Source: Mucilaginibacter agri (GTDB taxonomy: Bacteria > Bacteroidota > Bacteroidia > Sphingobacteriales > Sphingobacteriaceae). From it: DNA of 64,000 nucleotides. The notes under the pieces are model-generated. The model worked only from the letters and a program-made list of their open reading frames with translations, did no database searches and had not been told where the DNA came from. This document shows, one piece after another, positions 17,121 to 26,524 of this stretch. The position numbers and the translations under genes are program-made. Each line of letters begins with the position of its first letter. Position 1 is the first letter of the stretch. The stretch is taken from positions 620,001 to 684,000 of the forward strand of contig NZ_WWEO01000044.1 in the NCBI RefSeq assembly GCF_009928685.1, in the 5' to 3' direction.

Positions 17121-19452
17121 AGTTTTTCTTTAATGATTCTTTCATCGGGTTGGTGCCGGATGAAGCACCTCTTACGCCTCCCTGGCTTTTAAACAGTTCG
17201 AACCTCGATGGAGTGTACTCACGTGGCCATGAGTTGTTGTTCTCATCAATGTCGGCCGTTTCGCGGTAAGGATCTATTTTGATAGATTTTACCTCTTTGT
17301 TTTTGGCGAATACCTTAGTAATATTCTTTTCGTTTTTACGCCAGATATAGGCAGAAATGCGTTCTACTTCTTTGGTACCGTCGGCATAAGTCCACTCTAT
17401 AATCAGTGGCATTACACAGCCCCCTTTGTTGCTTAAGTCAAGCTCGTAGAAGTAATTCTTGTTTTCATAAAATTTCTTTTCCTGCGGACTTAGGGCGCTG
17501 TACATCGCCTCATAACTTTGTTTGCTTAACGGTGTTGCCGCAAAACGATCGTATTTACCGTAAAAGTCGCTAAGCGCAGTATCGGCTTCAACAGCAAACT
17601 TGATACCTTCTTCTTTATTACGTGTAGCACTGATGCTTTGCAGATTTTTATCAAATTGAGCCTGGTTGTAGCTGCGTTCCACCTCCGGGTTTTTAGTATC
17701 TAAACGGTAGTATTTAACGCTATCAAGTGAGATATCTACAGGATCAATTCCGTAGAACCAACCTCTCCAATACCAATCAAGGTCAACTGCCGAAGCATCT
17801 TCCATGGTGCGGAAAAAGTCGGTAGGTGTTGGGTGTTTAAATGCCCAGCGGTGCGCATAAGTTTTAAATGCGTAATCAAACAGCTGGCGACCCATTACCG
17901 TTTCGCGCAATATGTTTAATGCAGTAGCAGGTTTTGAGTACGCGTTAGGACCAAAACGAACAATGTTTTCTGAGTTAGTCATAATTGGCTCCAACTGATC
18001 TGCCGGTAATTTCATATAGTCAACGATCTTAGCTGCGGGGCCGCGTTGCGATGGGTATTTGTTATCCCACTCCTGCTCGGCCAAAAACTGGCAGAAAGTG
18101 TTCAAACCTTCATCCATCCAGGTCCACTGGCGCTCGTCTGAGTTGACAATCATCGGGAAAAAGTTGTGACCTACTTCGTGGATAATTACACCTGTCATAG
18201 CATATTTAACCGCTTCGCTGTAAGTACCATCTTTATCCGCACGACCATTGTTGAAACAAATCATCGGATACTCCATACCGTTTGACGCCTCAACCGAGGT
18301 TGCAGCTGGGTATGGATAAGGGAACGTATGTTTTGAATAAACTTTCAATGTATGTGCAACCAATTTGGTTGAATAACGACGGTATAGCGGGTAAGCTTCC
18401 GGACCGTAAATAGACATGGCCATTACAGTTTTACCACCATCAATATGCGTAGCCATTGCATCCCATACCACACGGCGCGATGATACCCATGCAAAATCTC
18501 TTACGTTTTCTGCATGGAACTGCCATGTTTTACGGGCAGTGGCGTGACCCAGCATCTGTTTTTTAACTTCACCCAACGTCACTATCTCAATCGGTTCTTT
18601 TGCAGTTTGTGCCTGCTCCCAGCGTTTTAATTGTGCCGGAGTAAGAGTTTGTGCATAGTTAGAACATACACCTGTACCACCTACAAAATGATCTGCAGGA
18701 ACGTTAAGGCTTACTTTAAAATCGCCAAAGGTTAAAGCAAACTCACCACGACCGGTAAATTGTTTGTTTTGCCAACCTTGGAAATCGCTGTAAACTGCCA
18801 TACGGGGATACCACTGCGCCATAGTGTACAGGTAGTTTTTATCTTCCGGGAAATACTCATAACCGCCACGGCCGCCAATGGTTAAACGGTCTGAGATATT
18901 ATACCACCATGCAATTTTAAACTTGAATTTTGCACCAGGTTTAAGCGTTTGAGGTAACTCCACACGCATCATGGTTTCATTGATGATATAGGTAAGCGGG
19001 TTACCTGCTTCGTCTTTGATAGAAACGATATGGTCCCCTAAGTCGAGGTTATGGCCCATTATGCCTTGCAGATCGCGCAGAGACATTTTGTCTTTCATTT
19101 TACTCTCGTCGAACTTCGAGCTTTCACCGTCTTTCTTATGCTCGTTTTCATCAAGCTGAATCCAGGTATAGCTTAGCGGATCGGGCGAATTGTTGTAGTA
19201 AGTAATGGTTTCAACACCATCCAAACGTTGTTTCTCGTCATCAAGCGTAGCGCTGATGTCGTAATCGGCTTTTTGTTGCCAGTACTTTGGTCCGGGAGCT
19301 CCCGATGCCGAACGATACTCATTCGGATCGGCCAGCATTTGGCCTAACTGCTCAAACTTGTTACCATGATTTGATTTAGGATTGTTGTCGTTCTGTGCGA
19401 AAGCGGCTGAACCCAGTAGCAAAGCAAAAACTGAAACGTAGATTTTTCTCAT
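17119..19452 (-). CDS. M1-family zinc metallopeptidase, secreted
   Basis: A 777-residue exported aminopeptidase-like protein. A signal peptide with probable cleavage after residue 19 (LLLGSAAFA-QND) leads into an N-terminal beta domain of M1 type. The gluzincin site is HEVGHN (H425, E426, H429) with the third zinc ligand E448 in WTWMDEGLN. The usual GxMEN substrate motif is replaced by SNGMEYPMI. The family trims N-terminal residues from peptides; here it would act in the periplasm or at the cell surface. The HupE-like gene precedes it with a 4-base overlap, so the two are probably co-transcribed. Confidence 0.92.
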   Translation of the reverse strand: MRKIYVSVFALLLGSAAFAQNDNNPKSNHGNKFEQLGQMLADPNEYRSASGAPGPKYWQQKADYDISATLDDEKQRLDGVETITYYNNSPDPLSYTWIQLDENEHKKDGESSKFDESKMKDKMSLRDLQGIMGHNLDLGDHIVSIKDEAGNPLTYIINETMMRVELPQTLKPGAKFKFKIAWWYNISDRLTIGGRGGYEYFPEDKNYLYTMAQWYPRMAVYSDFQGWQNKQFTGRGEFALTFGDFKVSLNVPADHFVGGTGVCSNYAQTLTPAQLKRWEQAQTAKEPIEIVTLGEVKKQMLGHATARKTWQFHAENVRDFAWVSSRRVVWDAMATHIDGGKTVMAMSIYGPEAYPLYRRYSTKLVAHTLKVYSKHTFPYPYPAATSVEASNGMEYPMICFNNGRADKDGTYSEAVKYAMTGVIIHEVGHNFFPMIVNSDERQWTWMDEGLNTFCQFLAEQEWDNKYPSQRGPAAKIVDYMKLPADQLEPIMTNSENIVRFGPNAYSKPATALNILRETVMGRQLFDYAFKTYAHRWAFKHPTPTDFFRTMEDASAVDLDWYWRGWFYGIDPVDISLDSVKYYRLDTKNPEVERSYNQAQFDKNLQSISATRNKEEGIKFAVEADTALSDFYGKYDRFAATPLSKQSYEAMYSALSPQEKKFYENKNYFYELDLSNKGGCVMPLIIEWTYADGTKEVERISAYIWRKNEKNITKVFAKNKEVKSIKIDPYRETADIDENNNSWPREYTPSRFELFKSQGGVRGASSGTNPMKESLKKN

Positions 19453-20039
19453 CTAAATTTTATTAATTGAAAACGTTCTATACACATTATAAAGGCAATA
19501 CCAAATATGGCCGACGACAGGAACAGCGTCCAGTCGCGCCTTTGGACCTTTGCAAAATTGATACACAAAAAAGATATTAAAAGCGCCGAAAGTACAATAA
19601 GCACCTGCCCGAACTCGAGACCGAGGTTAAAGGCAAAAAGCTGCCCCACAATATTGGTGCTGTTGCCCAGCAGGCTTTTTAAATAGTTAGAGAAGCCCAT
19701 GCCATGTATCAGCCCAAAAAACATAGCCAGTATATAATTGAGGCGCATGGTTGCCTGGGTACGCTGCTTTTTAAGAATATTTACCATACTGGTAAACACA
19801 ATGGTTACGGGAATCAGAAATTCGATAAGTGAACTATTGATATGGATGAAGTTGAGTACACTTAAAGCCAGCGTAATGGAGTGGCCGATGGTAAAAGCGG
19901 TAACTAATATTAAAACTTTGCGCCAATCGGCCAGTAAATACGTTCCGCAGAGTACAGTTACAAATAAAATATGATCGTAACCAGCCCAATTACATATATG
20001 TTGCCAGCCTAACTCGAAATATAAACCAAAATCCTGCAA
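19449..20039 (-). CDS. HupE/UreJ-2-like integral membrane protein
   Basis: A membrane protein with about six hydrophobic segments and family-type motifs: LGWQHICNWAGYDHILFV at the N-terminus, FTIGHSITLALSVL, and GLIHGMGFSNYLKSL. The histidines in these motifs suggest metal handling, possibly nickel or cobalt by analogy to HupE/UreJ, but this is not shown. No ATG occurs before the conserved start; I propose the TTG at 20039 (LQDFGLYFELGWQ), giving 196 residues. A longer upstream extension would overlap the divergent DUF6702 gene. It overlaps the downstream M1 peptidase gene by 4 bases. Confidence 0.78.
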   Translation of the reverse strand: MQDFGLYFELGWQHICNWAGYDHILFVTVLCGTYLLADWRKVLILVTAFTIGHSITLALSVLNFIHINSSLIEFLIPVTIVFTSMVNILKKQRTQATMRLNYILAMFFGLIHGMGFSNYLKSLLGNSTNIVGQLFAFNLGLEFGQVLIVLSALLISFLCINFAKVQRRDWTLFLSSAIFGIAFIMCIERFQLIKFR

Positions 20040-20103
20040 GGGGTAAAAAATAAAAGGATAATTATAGCGTATTTTGTGCAAAAATCCATCAATTAACACA
20101 ACG

Positions 20104-20580
20104 ATGTTACAATTTCTAACTATTTGCTGGCTCTCGTTATTCCATCCGTTCTTTGTAAGCGTTACCGAAATCAATCATAACGCAAAAAATCAATCTATAG
20201 AAATAAGCTGTCGTATGTTTTATGATGACTTGGAGCGCGAGCTAAATAAGACTAACCATACAGAAATTGACATTGTAAAACCTAAGGATAAAACGGAGGT
20301 GAACCGCATGATTACAGAGTATGTGAAAAAGCACCTTATTGTTAAAGTTGATGGCAAGCCCCTTAACCTGAGCTTTGTTGGTTATGAGATTCAAGAAGAT
20401 GGTGCATGGAGCTATTTTGAAGTAAAAGGTGTAAGTAAACCCAAACAAGTTACCGTGCACGACGATCTGCTTTACACCGCCCACCCTGAGCAAATCAACA
20501 TGATACATACCACCGTAAATGGCCAACGCAAAAGCACTAAGCTGGATAATCCGGATGCTGATGCCACATTTAGCTTTTGA
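20104..20580 (+). CDS. DUF6702-like secreted protein
   Basis: The 158-residue protein has a hydrophobic N-terminal signal-like segment (MLQFLTICWLSLFHPFFVSV). A mostly beta-type domain follows, with ISCRMFYDDLERELN near its start and YLxH-type patterns. This fits the small DUF6702 family, common in Bacteroidota next to M1 peptidase and HupE-like genes. Start at the ATG 20104; an in-frame TTG at 20074 would give a longer, less likely N-terminus. It is divergent from the HupE-like gene with only about 64 nt between the proposed starts. Function unknown. Confidence 0.72.
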   Translation: MLQFLTICWLSLFHPFFVSVTEINHNAKNQSIEISCRMFYDDLERELNKTNHTEIDIVKPKDKTEVNRMITEYVKKHLIVKVDGKPLNLSFVGYEIQEDGAWSYFEVKGVSKPKQVTVHDDLLYTAHPEQINMIHTTVNGQRKSTKLDNPDADATFSF

Positions 20581-20639
20581 TAATGTGTTTTAATTATCGT
20601 TATATTTACTGTCTACAATACAGTTAACCGATAATACTC

Positions 20640-23075
20640 ATGTTTCCAGTTAAAATTCCAGCCGTTAAGGCTACAATGGCATTGCTTTTTGCTTTGGTGC
20701 TATCGCCTTTTTATGCAGTTAAAGCACAACCAGGACGTACAATACTCGATTTTGATAAAGGCTGGCGGTTCCATTTAGGCGACCTAAAGAATGCGGAAAG
20801 CGTGTCGTTAAACGATCAGACCTGGCGTGCTCTCGACCTACCTCACGACTGGAGCATCGAAGGAACTTTTAGCAAAGACAATCCGGCTAAACCCGAAGGC
20901 GGCGCATTACCAGGCGGCTTAGGTTGGTACCGCAAAACCTTCACCGTGCCGGCTGCAGATAAAAACAAGATCATTTACATTGACTTCGATGGCGTTTATG
21001 AGAAAAGCGATGTTTGGATCAATGGTCACCATTTAGGTTTCAGGCCTAATGGCTATATCTCTTTCCGTTATGAACTTACCTCCTATCTGCATTTCGGCGG
21101 GAAAAACGTAATTGTAGTTAAGGTAGATAACTCCATCCAGCCTAACTCCCGCTGGTATTCGGGCTCAGGCATTTACCGTAATGTATGGTTGGTTAAAACG
21201 CAAAAAATAGCTGTAGATCATTGGGGAAGCTATGTTACTACGCCGAAAGTAACCACACAATCTGCAGACGTATTGATCAGTACTAAGATCAGGTTAAAAA
21301 TGCCAGTATCCAATGTAAGCGTAAGCACCACTATTTATGACGCGCAAGGCAAAGCTGTGGCTACCAAAAATTTAGATAATGTTAACCTGTCTGATTCTGT
21401 CTCGACAGCTAATCAAACTTTAACAGTTAAAACACCAACGCTTTGGTCTATTGAAAAGCCTTATCTGTACAAAGCGGTCACCAAAATCACCCAAGGTAAA
21501 ACCTTGCTCGATACTTATACAACTCCTATAGGTATCCGTTATTTTGAATTTGACGCTGACAAAGGTTTTATCCTGAATGGTAAGCCGGTAAAGATTTTAG
21601 GTGTATGCGATCACCACGATCTGGGCAGCTTAGGTTCGGCTATCAATACTCGAGCGCTAGAACGTCAGTTACAAATTTTAAAAGAAATGGGATGCAATGG
21701 TATCCGTACATCGCACAACCCTCCGGCGCCTGAACTATTGGATCTATGTGATAAAATGGGCTTTATTGTAATGGACGAGGCTTTTGACTGCTGGGAAAAG
21801 GGCAAGGTTGATTACGATTATCACCTGTACTTTAAACAATGGCACAAACGCGATCTGGAAGACCAGATTTTACGCGACCGCAATCACCCGAGCGTATTCA
21901 TTTGGAGTATTGGTAACGAGATACCGCAACAAGCGGATACTGCAGCCCTGCGCATCGCACCCGAACTGGCTCGTATTGTACACAGCCTGGATCAAACCCG
22001 GCCAATTACTACAGCTAATGATCGCCCGGATACTACTAACCAGATTGTTAAATCGGGTGCTATCGACCTGATTGGCTTTAACTATCATCATCAGTTTTAC
22101 GAGAAATTCCATACAACATTCCCGGGCAAAAAGTTTATCGGTACAGAAACTACCTCAGCGCTGGAAACCCGCGGTTATTACGAAATGCCTTCAGACAGTA
22201 TTCGTCGTTGGCCTATAGCCTGGGATAAACCATTTAGCCATCCTAAAAACTTAGGCAATGTGGTTTCCGCTTACGATAACGTTTCGGCACCGTGGGGATC
22301 CTTACACGAAGAAACATGGAAGCTCATGAAAAAGCACGATTATCTATCTGGCATGTACATCTGGACAGGCTTTGATTACCTGGGCGAACCAACGCCATAC
22401 AGCTGGCCATCGCGCAGTTCGTACTTTGGAATTATAGATCTGGCCGGTTTCCCTAAAGATGTTTACTACATGTACCAAAGCGAATGGACCGACAAACCGG
22501 TGTTGCACATCTTCCCGCACTGGAACTGGCAGCCAGGTAAAACTGTTGACATCTGGGCTTACTATAACCACGCCGATGAGGTTGAATTATTCTTGAACGG
22601 AAAATCATTAGGCGTTAAAAAGAAGCAAGGTGAAGACCTTCACGTAATGTGGCGCATACCTTTCGAACCAGGAACATTGAAAGCAGTATCCCGACTAAAT
22701 GGCAAAGTGGTTTTAACTCAAACTATTAACACAGCTGGGAAAGCAGCTAAAATTGAATTGATTGCAGATCGCAGCAATATTAAAGCTGATGGTAAAGACC
22801 TCTCATTTGTCACCGTTAGAATTTTGGACAAAGACGGCAACCTGGTACCCGATGCCGAAAACAGAGTAAACTTTAAAATTAACGGACAAGGCTTTATAGC
22901 CAGCGTTGATAACGGCGATCCCGTTAGCCACGATCCGTTTAAAGCCAGCTACCGTAAAGCATTTCACGGTTTGGCTTTGGCAATTATTCAGGCTAAAGAG
23001 AAAGCGGGAGTTGTGAATTTGACTGCAGAAAGCGATGGATTAGCTGGCGCAACCTTAGTTATCCGGACAAAATAA
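20640..23075 (+). CDS. GH2-family beta-galactosidase, secreted
   Basis: An 811-residue glycoside hydrolase family 2 enzyme with signal peptide (ALLFALVLSPFYAVKAQ). Domain order: sugar-binding jelly roll (about 35-190), Ig-like domain (about 195-305), TIM barrel (about 306-600) with acid/base E427 in SIGNEIPQ and nucleophile E503 in FIGTETTSA. A DUF4982-type domain (TDKPVLHIFPHWNWQPGK) and a C-terminal invasin-like Ig domain (LIADRSNIKADGKDLSFVTV) follow. By family it removes terminal beta-galactosyl or related residues from polysaccharides in the periplasm. There is no SusC/D pair next to it, so it is not in an obvious utilisation locus. Confidence 0.93.
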   Translation: MFPVKIPAVKATMALLFALVLSPFYAVKAQPGRTILDFDKGWRFHLGDLKNAESVSLNDQTWRALDLPHDWSIEGTFSKDNPAKPEGGALPGGLGWYRKTFTVPAADKNKIIYIDFDGVYEKSDVWINGHHLGFRPNGYISFRYELTSYLHFGGKNVIVVKVDNSIQPNSRWYSGSGIYRNVWLVKTQKIAVDHWGSYVTTPKVTTQSADVLISTKIRLKMPVSNVSVSTTIYDAQGKAVATKNLDNVNLSDSVSTANQTLTVKTPTLWSIEKPYLYKAVTKITQGKTLLDTYTTPIGIRYFEFDADKGFILNGKPVKILGVCDHHDLGSLGSAINTRALERQLQILKEMGCNGIRTSHNPPAPELLDLCDKMGFIVMDEAFDCWEKGKVDYDYHLYFKQWHKRDLEDQILRDRNHPSVFIWSIGNEIPQQADTAALRIAPELARIVHSLDQTRPITTANDRPDTTNQIVKSGAIDLIGFNYHHQFYEKFHTTFPGKKFIGTETTSALETRGYYEMPSDSIRRWPIAWDKPFSHPKNLGNVVSAYDNVSAPWGSLHEETWKLMKKHDYLSGMYIWTGFDYLGEPTPYSWPSRSSYFGIIDLAGFPKDVYYMYQSEWTDKPVLHIFPHWNWQPGKTVDIWAYYNHADEVELFLNGKSLGVKKKQGEDLHVMWRIPFEPGTLKAVSRLNGKVVLTQTINTAGKAAKIELIADRSNIKADGKDLSFVTVRILDKDGNLVPDAENRVNFKINGQGFIASVDNGDPVSHDPFKASYRKAFHGLALAIIQAKEKAGVVNLTAESDGLAGATLVIRTK

Positions 23076-23117
23076 ACGTCACTCCAGTCGGAGATACAAA
23101 TCATATAATTCTCCATT

Positions 23118-23157
23118 ATACCAGAGAGGGCACAAAATTTCGTGCCCTCTCTGGTAT
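23118..23157. terminator. Bidirectional terminator between convergent genes
   Basis: ATACCAGAGAGGGCAC (23118-23133) and its exact reverse complement at 23142-23157 form a 16-bp stem with an 8-nt loop, followed by TTT. It serves the beta-galactosidase gene on the plus strand and the serine hydrolase gene on the minus strand. Confidence 0.85.
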
Positions 23158-23162
23158 TTTAA

Positions 23163-24275
23163 CTATTTGCTTAATGCCTTCAAAAGTTGTTGAGCCGCTC
23201 CTGTAAGATCAGTGCTACCACTGTTATAATTACGCATCAGTATTACAGCATAACCACTTGTTTTTTCTATAAACATGGTTGAGGTGTAGCCAGGCACCGA
23301 GCCATCGTGGCCTATTAAATCTATACCCTCATAATTGTAAACTCCTAAACCCAAGCCGTAACGTTCGCCTCCAGGCGGAATTATTTGCATTTGCTTCAGA
23401 CTTTCTGAATTGAGCAATTTGGAGTTACTTGTAAATGCGATAGCAAATCTAGCCAGATCATTCGGTGTAGAATATATGCCTCCGTTTGGCACCTTGTAGC
23501 CACGCCCCTTAAGCTCTTGTAATGGCTTAGATGTATTTACAGAATGTTCATCGTTTGAAATACCCTCGGCCAGGTGCGACAGTTTATTTTCGGGCAGGGC
23601 AAAAAAACTGTCAGCCATATGTAGGGGATTAAAAATCCGATCCTGAACCATTTGGATATATGGTACACTTGCAACGCGCGACAAAGCCACTCCGAGTATA
23701 GCAAAACCAATATTGCTATACGAAAACCGTGCCCCTGGTATATCAATAAACGAAGTTTTATTGATAGAGGTTAAAGTTTTTTGTTCCCATTCATTAAGCG
23801 GTCCTGCATCCGCACCTTTCATATTCGGTTCCCGGCTCAAGCCAGAAGTATGTGAGGCCAATTGTCTGAAGGTAATTTTTATGGTAGAATCATAACCAAT
23901 CAGGTTCTTAATTTCTGGCAAGTATTTCTCTATCGGATCATCTAATTTAACCCTTCCTTCTTGCACCAACTGCATTAATAAAGCGGCGGTAAATGTTTTG
24001 GTGATGGAACCGATGCGATAGATAGTATTTGTATCCGCAGCCACATTCTCTTTCATCCGGGCGTAGCCAAATGCTCCCGACCAAATAACGCTACTACCCT
24101 TTACAACCGCAACTGAAATACTGCCGTGTAAATTATCTTTGATAAGATCTGTGGCTAGCTGTTTACCGAAATCATCAATTGCTGTTTTTTCCTTAGGATT
24201 TAGCTGGCCAAAACATAATTGATTAAATAAAGGGAATATAACAACAAGTAATAGTGTTAGGTATTTGATTTTCAC
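23163..24275 (-). CDS. Class C beta-lactamase-like serine hydrolase, exported
   Basis: The 370-residue protein has an N-terminal hydrophobic signal (about 5-22). It carries the penicillin-binding/beta-lactamase-fold triad: SxxK as S90-ITK93, YSN in ARFSYSNIGFAILG, and the HDG box in IGHDGSVPGYTS. This family covers D-aminopeptidases, esterases and class C beta-lactamases. The sequence does not decide between them; I see no reason to call it a resistance enzyme. It is monocistronic, facing the beta-galactosidase gene. Confidence 0.88.
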   Translation of the reverse strand: MKIKYLTLLLVVIFPLFNQLCFGQLNPKEKTAIDDFGKQLATDLIKDNLHGSISVAVVKGSSVIWSGAFGYARMKENVAADTNTIYRIGSITKTFTAALLMQLVQEGRVKLDDPIEKYLPEIKNLIGYDSTIKITFRQLASHTSGLSREPNMKGADAGPLNEWEQKTLTSINKTSFIDIPGARFSYSNIGFAILGVALSRVASVPYIQMVQDRIFNPLHMADSFFALPENKLSHLAEGISNDEHSVNTSKPLQELKGRGYKVPNGGIYSTPNDLARFAIAFTSNSKLLNSESLKQMQIIPPGGERYGLGLGVYNYEGIDLIGHDGSVPGYTSTMFIEKTSGYAVILMRNYNSGSTDLTGAAQQLLKALSK

Positions 24276-24357
24276 AGGGTAGTGGTTTGATAATCAAGTA
24301 TACGTTTTTTACCTGATAGTCAAAGAGCTACAAATCATGGTGCAGCTCACCATTTTA

Positions 24358-25323
24358 TTATTCTCCCTTAAATTTCAAGCCTATCTGCGCCCTTGCACTA
24401 TCTAATAGTTTGATCATCTCGCGGGATAATTCATGCGTAATAATGGGGCTTTCGGTAAAACCATTTTCTACCAACTGGCAAAAATGCTCAGTTTCATAAT
24501 TGAGGCCGCCGGCTGAAAAGGGTTCGTCAAGCTCAACAATATGACCGTCAAAATATTCGATGGTGGCTTTAGATGGATTCCACCAGTTTTTATGGATGGT
24601 AATATGACCGAGCATACCGCTGATTAGCGCATCACCTTTGCCATGCAGGTCGAACCCGCAATATAATTGTGCGTAGCCGTACTCATGTTTGGTTTGGATG
24701 GTGGCAAACATATCTACTTCCTTGTCACCAAAATGCCCCATAGTTTGCACTTCCAGTGTCTTACCTAAAAATTCGACGGCCAGGAATGCTTCATAGGGTA
24801 ATATGCCCATTATGGCCCCGCCAACACCATCATAACTAAAGTTGGGATGCTCGGGTTCGAGCCCTATTACGGAGGAGCCTGCGCGCACATAACCTACCGG
24901 GCCAATCGGGTCAATCTGTAAGTGCTTATTAAGCGCCTGGTATAAGGGGAAGAACGGAGGTTTCATTCCCTCCATAAATAACAAATTTTGTTGTCTGGCA
25001 ACTTCCAAAATCTGGTCCAGCTGAGTTAAATTTACGGCAGATGGCTTTTCGCAAAGTACATGCTTACCGGCTTTAAGTGCAGCAATACTGTACTCCATGT
25101 GGCTATCCGGCAGCGTAGCAATATACACTGCGTCAATATCCGGCGAAGTCAGTAAAGCAGATACGGAGGCAAAAGCTTTGCCTCCGTATCTGCTTACAAA
25201 ATCGTTAAGTGGTTCGGCACGCCTGGTCCAGGCACCGGTAAAGGATGCTCCGCTAACAGTAGCAAATCCTTGCATAAACCTGTGCGATATACGGCCGCAA
25301 CCAATTATACCCCAGCGTACCAT
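24358..25323 (-). CDS. Gfo/Idh/MocA-family oxidoreductase
   Basis: NAD(P)-dependent dehydrogenase-like protein of 321 residues. The N-terminal Rossmann domain has WGIIGCGRISHRFMQGF, TLPDSHMEYSIAALKAGKHV and the catalytic lysine motif CEKPSAV (EKP). The C-terminal alpha/beta domain starts near residue 125 (FMEGMKPPFFPLYQAL). It has no export signal and probably acts on a sugar or inositol derivative in the cytoplasm. It begins 8 nt after the stop of the upstream lipoprotein gene, so both may be co-transcribed. Confidence 0.9.
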   Translation of the reverse strand: MVRWGIIGCGRISHRFMQGFATVSGASFTGAWTRRAEPLNDFVSRYGGKAFASVSALLTSPDIDAVYIATLPDSHMEYSIAALKAGKHVLCEKPSAVNLTQLDQILEVARQQNLLFMEGMKPPFFPLYQALNKHLQIDPIGPVGYVRAGSSVIGLEPEHPNFSYDGVGGAIMGILPYEAFLAVEFLGKTLEVQTMGHFGDKEVDMFATIQTKHEYGYAQLYCGFDLHGKGDALISGMLGHITIHKNWWNPSKATIEYFDGHIVELDEPFSAGGLNYETEHFCQLVENGFTESPIITHELSREMIKLLDSARAQIGLKFKGE

Positions 25324-25330
25324 AGTCCTA

Positions 25331-26410
25331 TTACTGGTATTGAATGTATATAGGGTGTGGTTTGTAATTTTTCATAACCTCGGCAGGCGTCATCATGTGG
25401 TGAGGTGCCTTTTTAATGTCGTTTTTGTAGAACAACTTAAACCCAGTAAACTGTACCGGCTCGTTGTGGATAAAGTAACGGTAAGTACCTGTTTTAAGAT
25501 CTGGTTCGCCCCAGCCGTCCATGTCCATTACCACCTGTACCTCTTTACGAAGTTTGATGTTCTGGTAATTAGTCAACATCTTTTTAGTAAAGCGGTGAAC
25601 GATCAGAATTTTTGGAGGCAAGTGATATTTGGTTACCAGGTTTGCTAAGAAACCCGATACGTAATTAACGTCTTCAGCATCATAAGTACCGATTTTTTTA
25701 CCTGGTTTAGTTCCATCTTTCATAGAGAATTCAGGGTCCATACCGAAATGTACTTGCGGCATAGCCAGATATTTTTCTAACAATGGTAACTCTGCGTGGA
25801 TATTACTTAAGGCAACCTGCACGTCTAAAAACACAATAGCGTGCGCCTTTTTAGCCAACACTAAAACAGAATCTATCTGTTTAAACGGCATGCGGTAACG
25901 GAATTTACCGTCTTTTCCACCATCGCCCTGTGCAACTACGGCGATATAATGCAATGCAGGTTGTACCGGTGTGCTTGGATCTGCAGCTTCCCAGTTTTTA
26001 ACTTCGCCTTTTAATTTGGCAAGCATTTCATTTGGCGGCAATTCGCCCAAAATGCCCATCTTTTTTGAGTAAAGATTACCGTAAAACGCTACTACACGTT
26101 TAAACGGAAGTATAGCGCCGTCCAATGGATATGGGGTATTTTTCACCGGCCATTTACCAGAAGTATCGCCATTGGCAAGCTTCTTCATCAACGAATCGTA
26201 TTTGGCTTTATCAAGCGGCGGGTAAGTTGTTTTTACAATCGATGCTGTATCGGTATCGGCAACTTCTTCTGTTGTGGTAGTTGTTGTACTATCCTTGGTT
26301 TTGGTAACTGTAGTTTTAGCGCTGGTTTTAGTACCGTTACTGCAATTTGTAAACAGTAAAACGGACGCCACAGCCATTGACCCCGTTAGTAAGAAAGCTT
26401 TAAATTTCAT
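25331..26410 (-). CDS. Lipoprotein of unknown function, Thr-rich N-terminus
   Basis: The 359-residue protein has a lipoprotein-type signal ending at VLLFTNCS (probable lipidated Cys23). A linker strongly enriched in Thr and Lys (TKTKDSTTTTTTEEVADTD) comes next. The remaining 280 residues are globular, with alternating alpha/beta segments (FKRVVAFYGNLYSK, LHYIAVVAQGDGG, HAIVFLDVQVALSNIHAELP, VHFGMDPEFSM, ILIVHRFTKKML, VQVVMDMDGWGEP) consistent with a TIM barrel. That pattern suggests a glycosidase-like fold, but I recognise no family. Located with the downstream Gfo/Idh gene, 7 nt apart. Confidence 0.8.
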   Translation of the reverse strand: MKFKAFLLTGSMAVASVLLFTNCSNGTKTSAKTTVTKTKDSTTTTTTEEVADTDTASIVKTTYPPLDKAKYDSLMKKLANGDTSGKWPVKNTPYPLDGAILPFKRVVAFYGNLYSKKMGILGELPPNEMLAKLKGEVKNWEAADPSTPVQPALHYIAVVAQGDGGKDGKFRYRMPFKQIDSVLVLAKKAHAIVFLDVQVALSNIHAELPLLEKYLAMPQVHFGMDPEFSMKDGTKPGKKIGTYDAEDVNYVSGFLANLVTKYHLPPKILIVHRFTKKMLTNYQNIKLRKEVQVVMDMDGWGEPDLKTGTYRYFIHNEPVQFTGFKLFYKNDIKKAPHHMMTPAEVMKNYKPHPIYIQYQ

Positions 26411-26524
26411 TGATTTTGTTATCGTAAAGTAAGCAGTTTTAAGGTTGCAATTGTTGCTGCCAATATGCTATAATTATTTAATAGTTGATTTGATTTCTTA
26501 AAAGATATTATCCCGAATAATGTT

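Noticed and set aside
20040..20174. 45-residue N-terminal extension of the HupE-like protein from a TTG at 20174
   Set aside because: It overlaps the start of the divergent DUF6702 gene and has no family-like sequence; the TTG at 20039 is a better start.
23163..24275. Calling the serine hydrolase an antibiotic-resistance beta-lactamase
   Set aside because: The motifs are shared by many esterases and peptidases, and there is no regulator such as ampR next to it.
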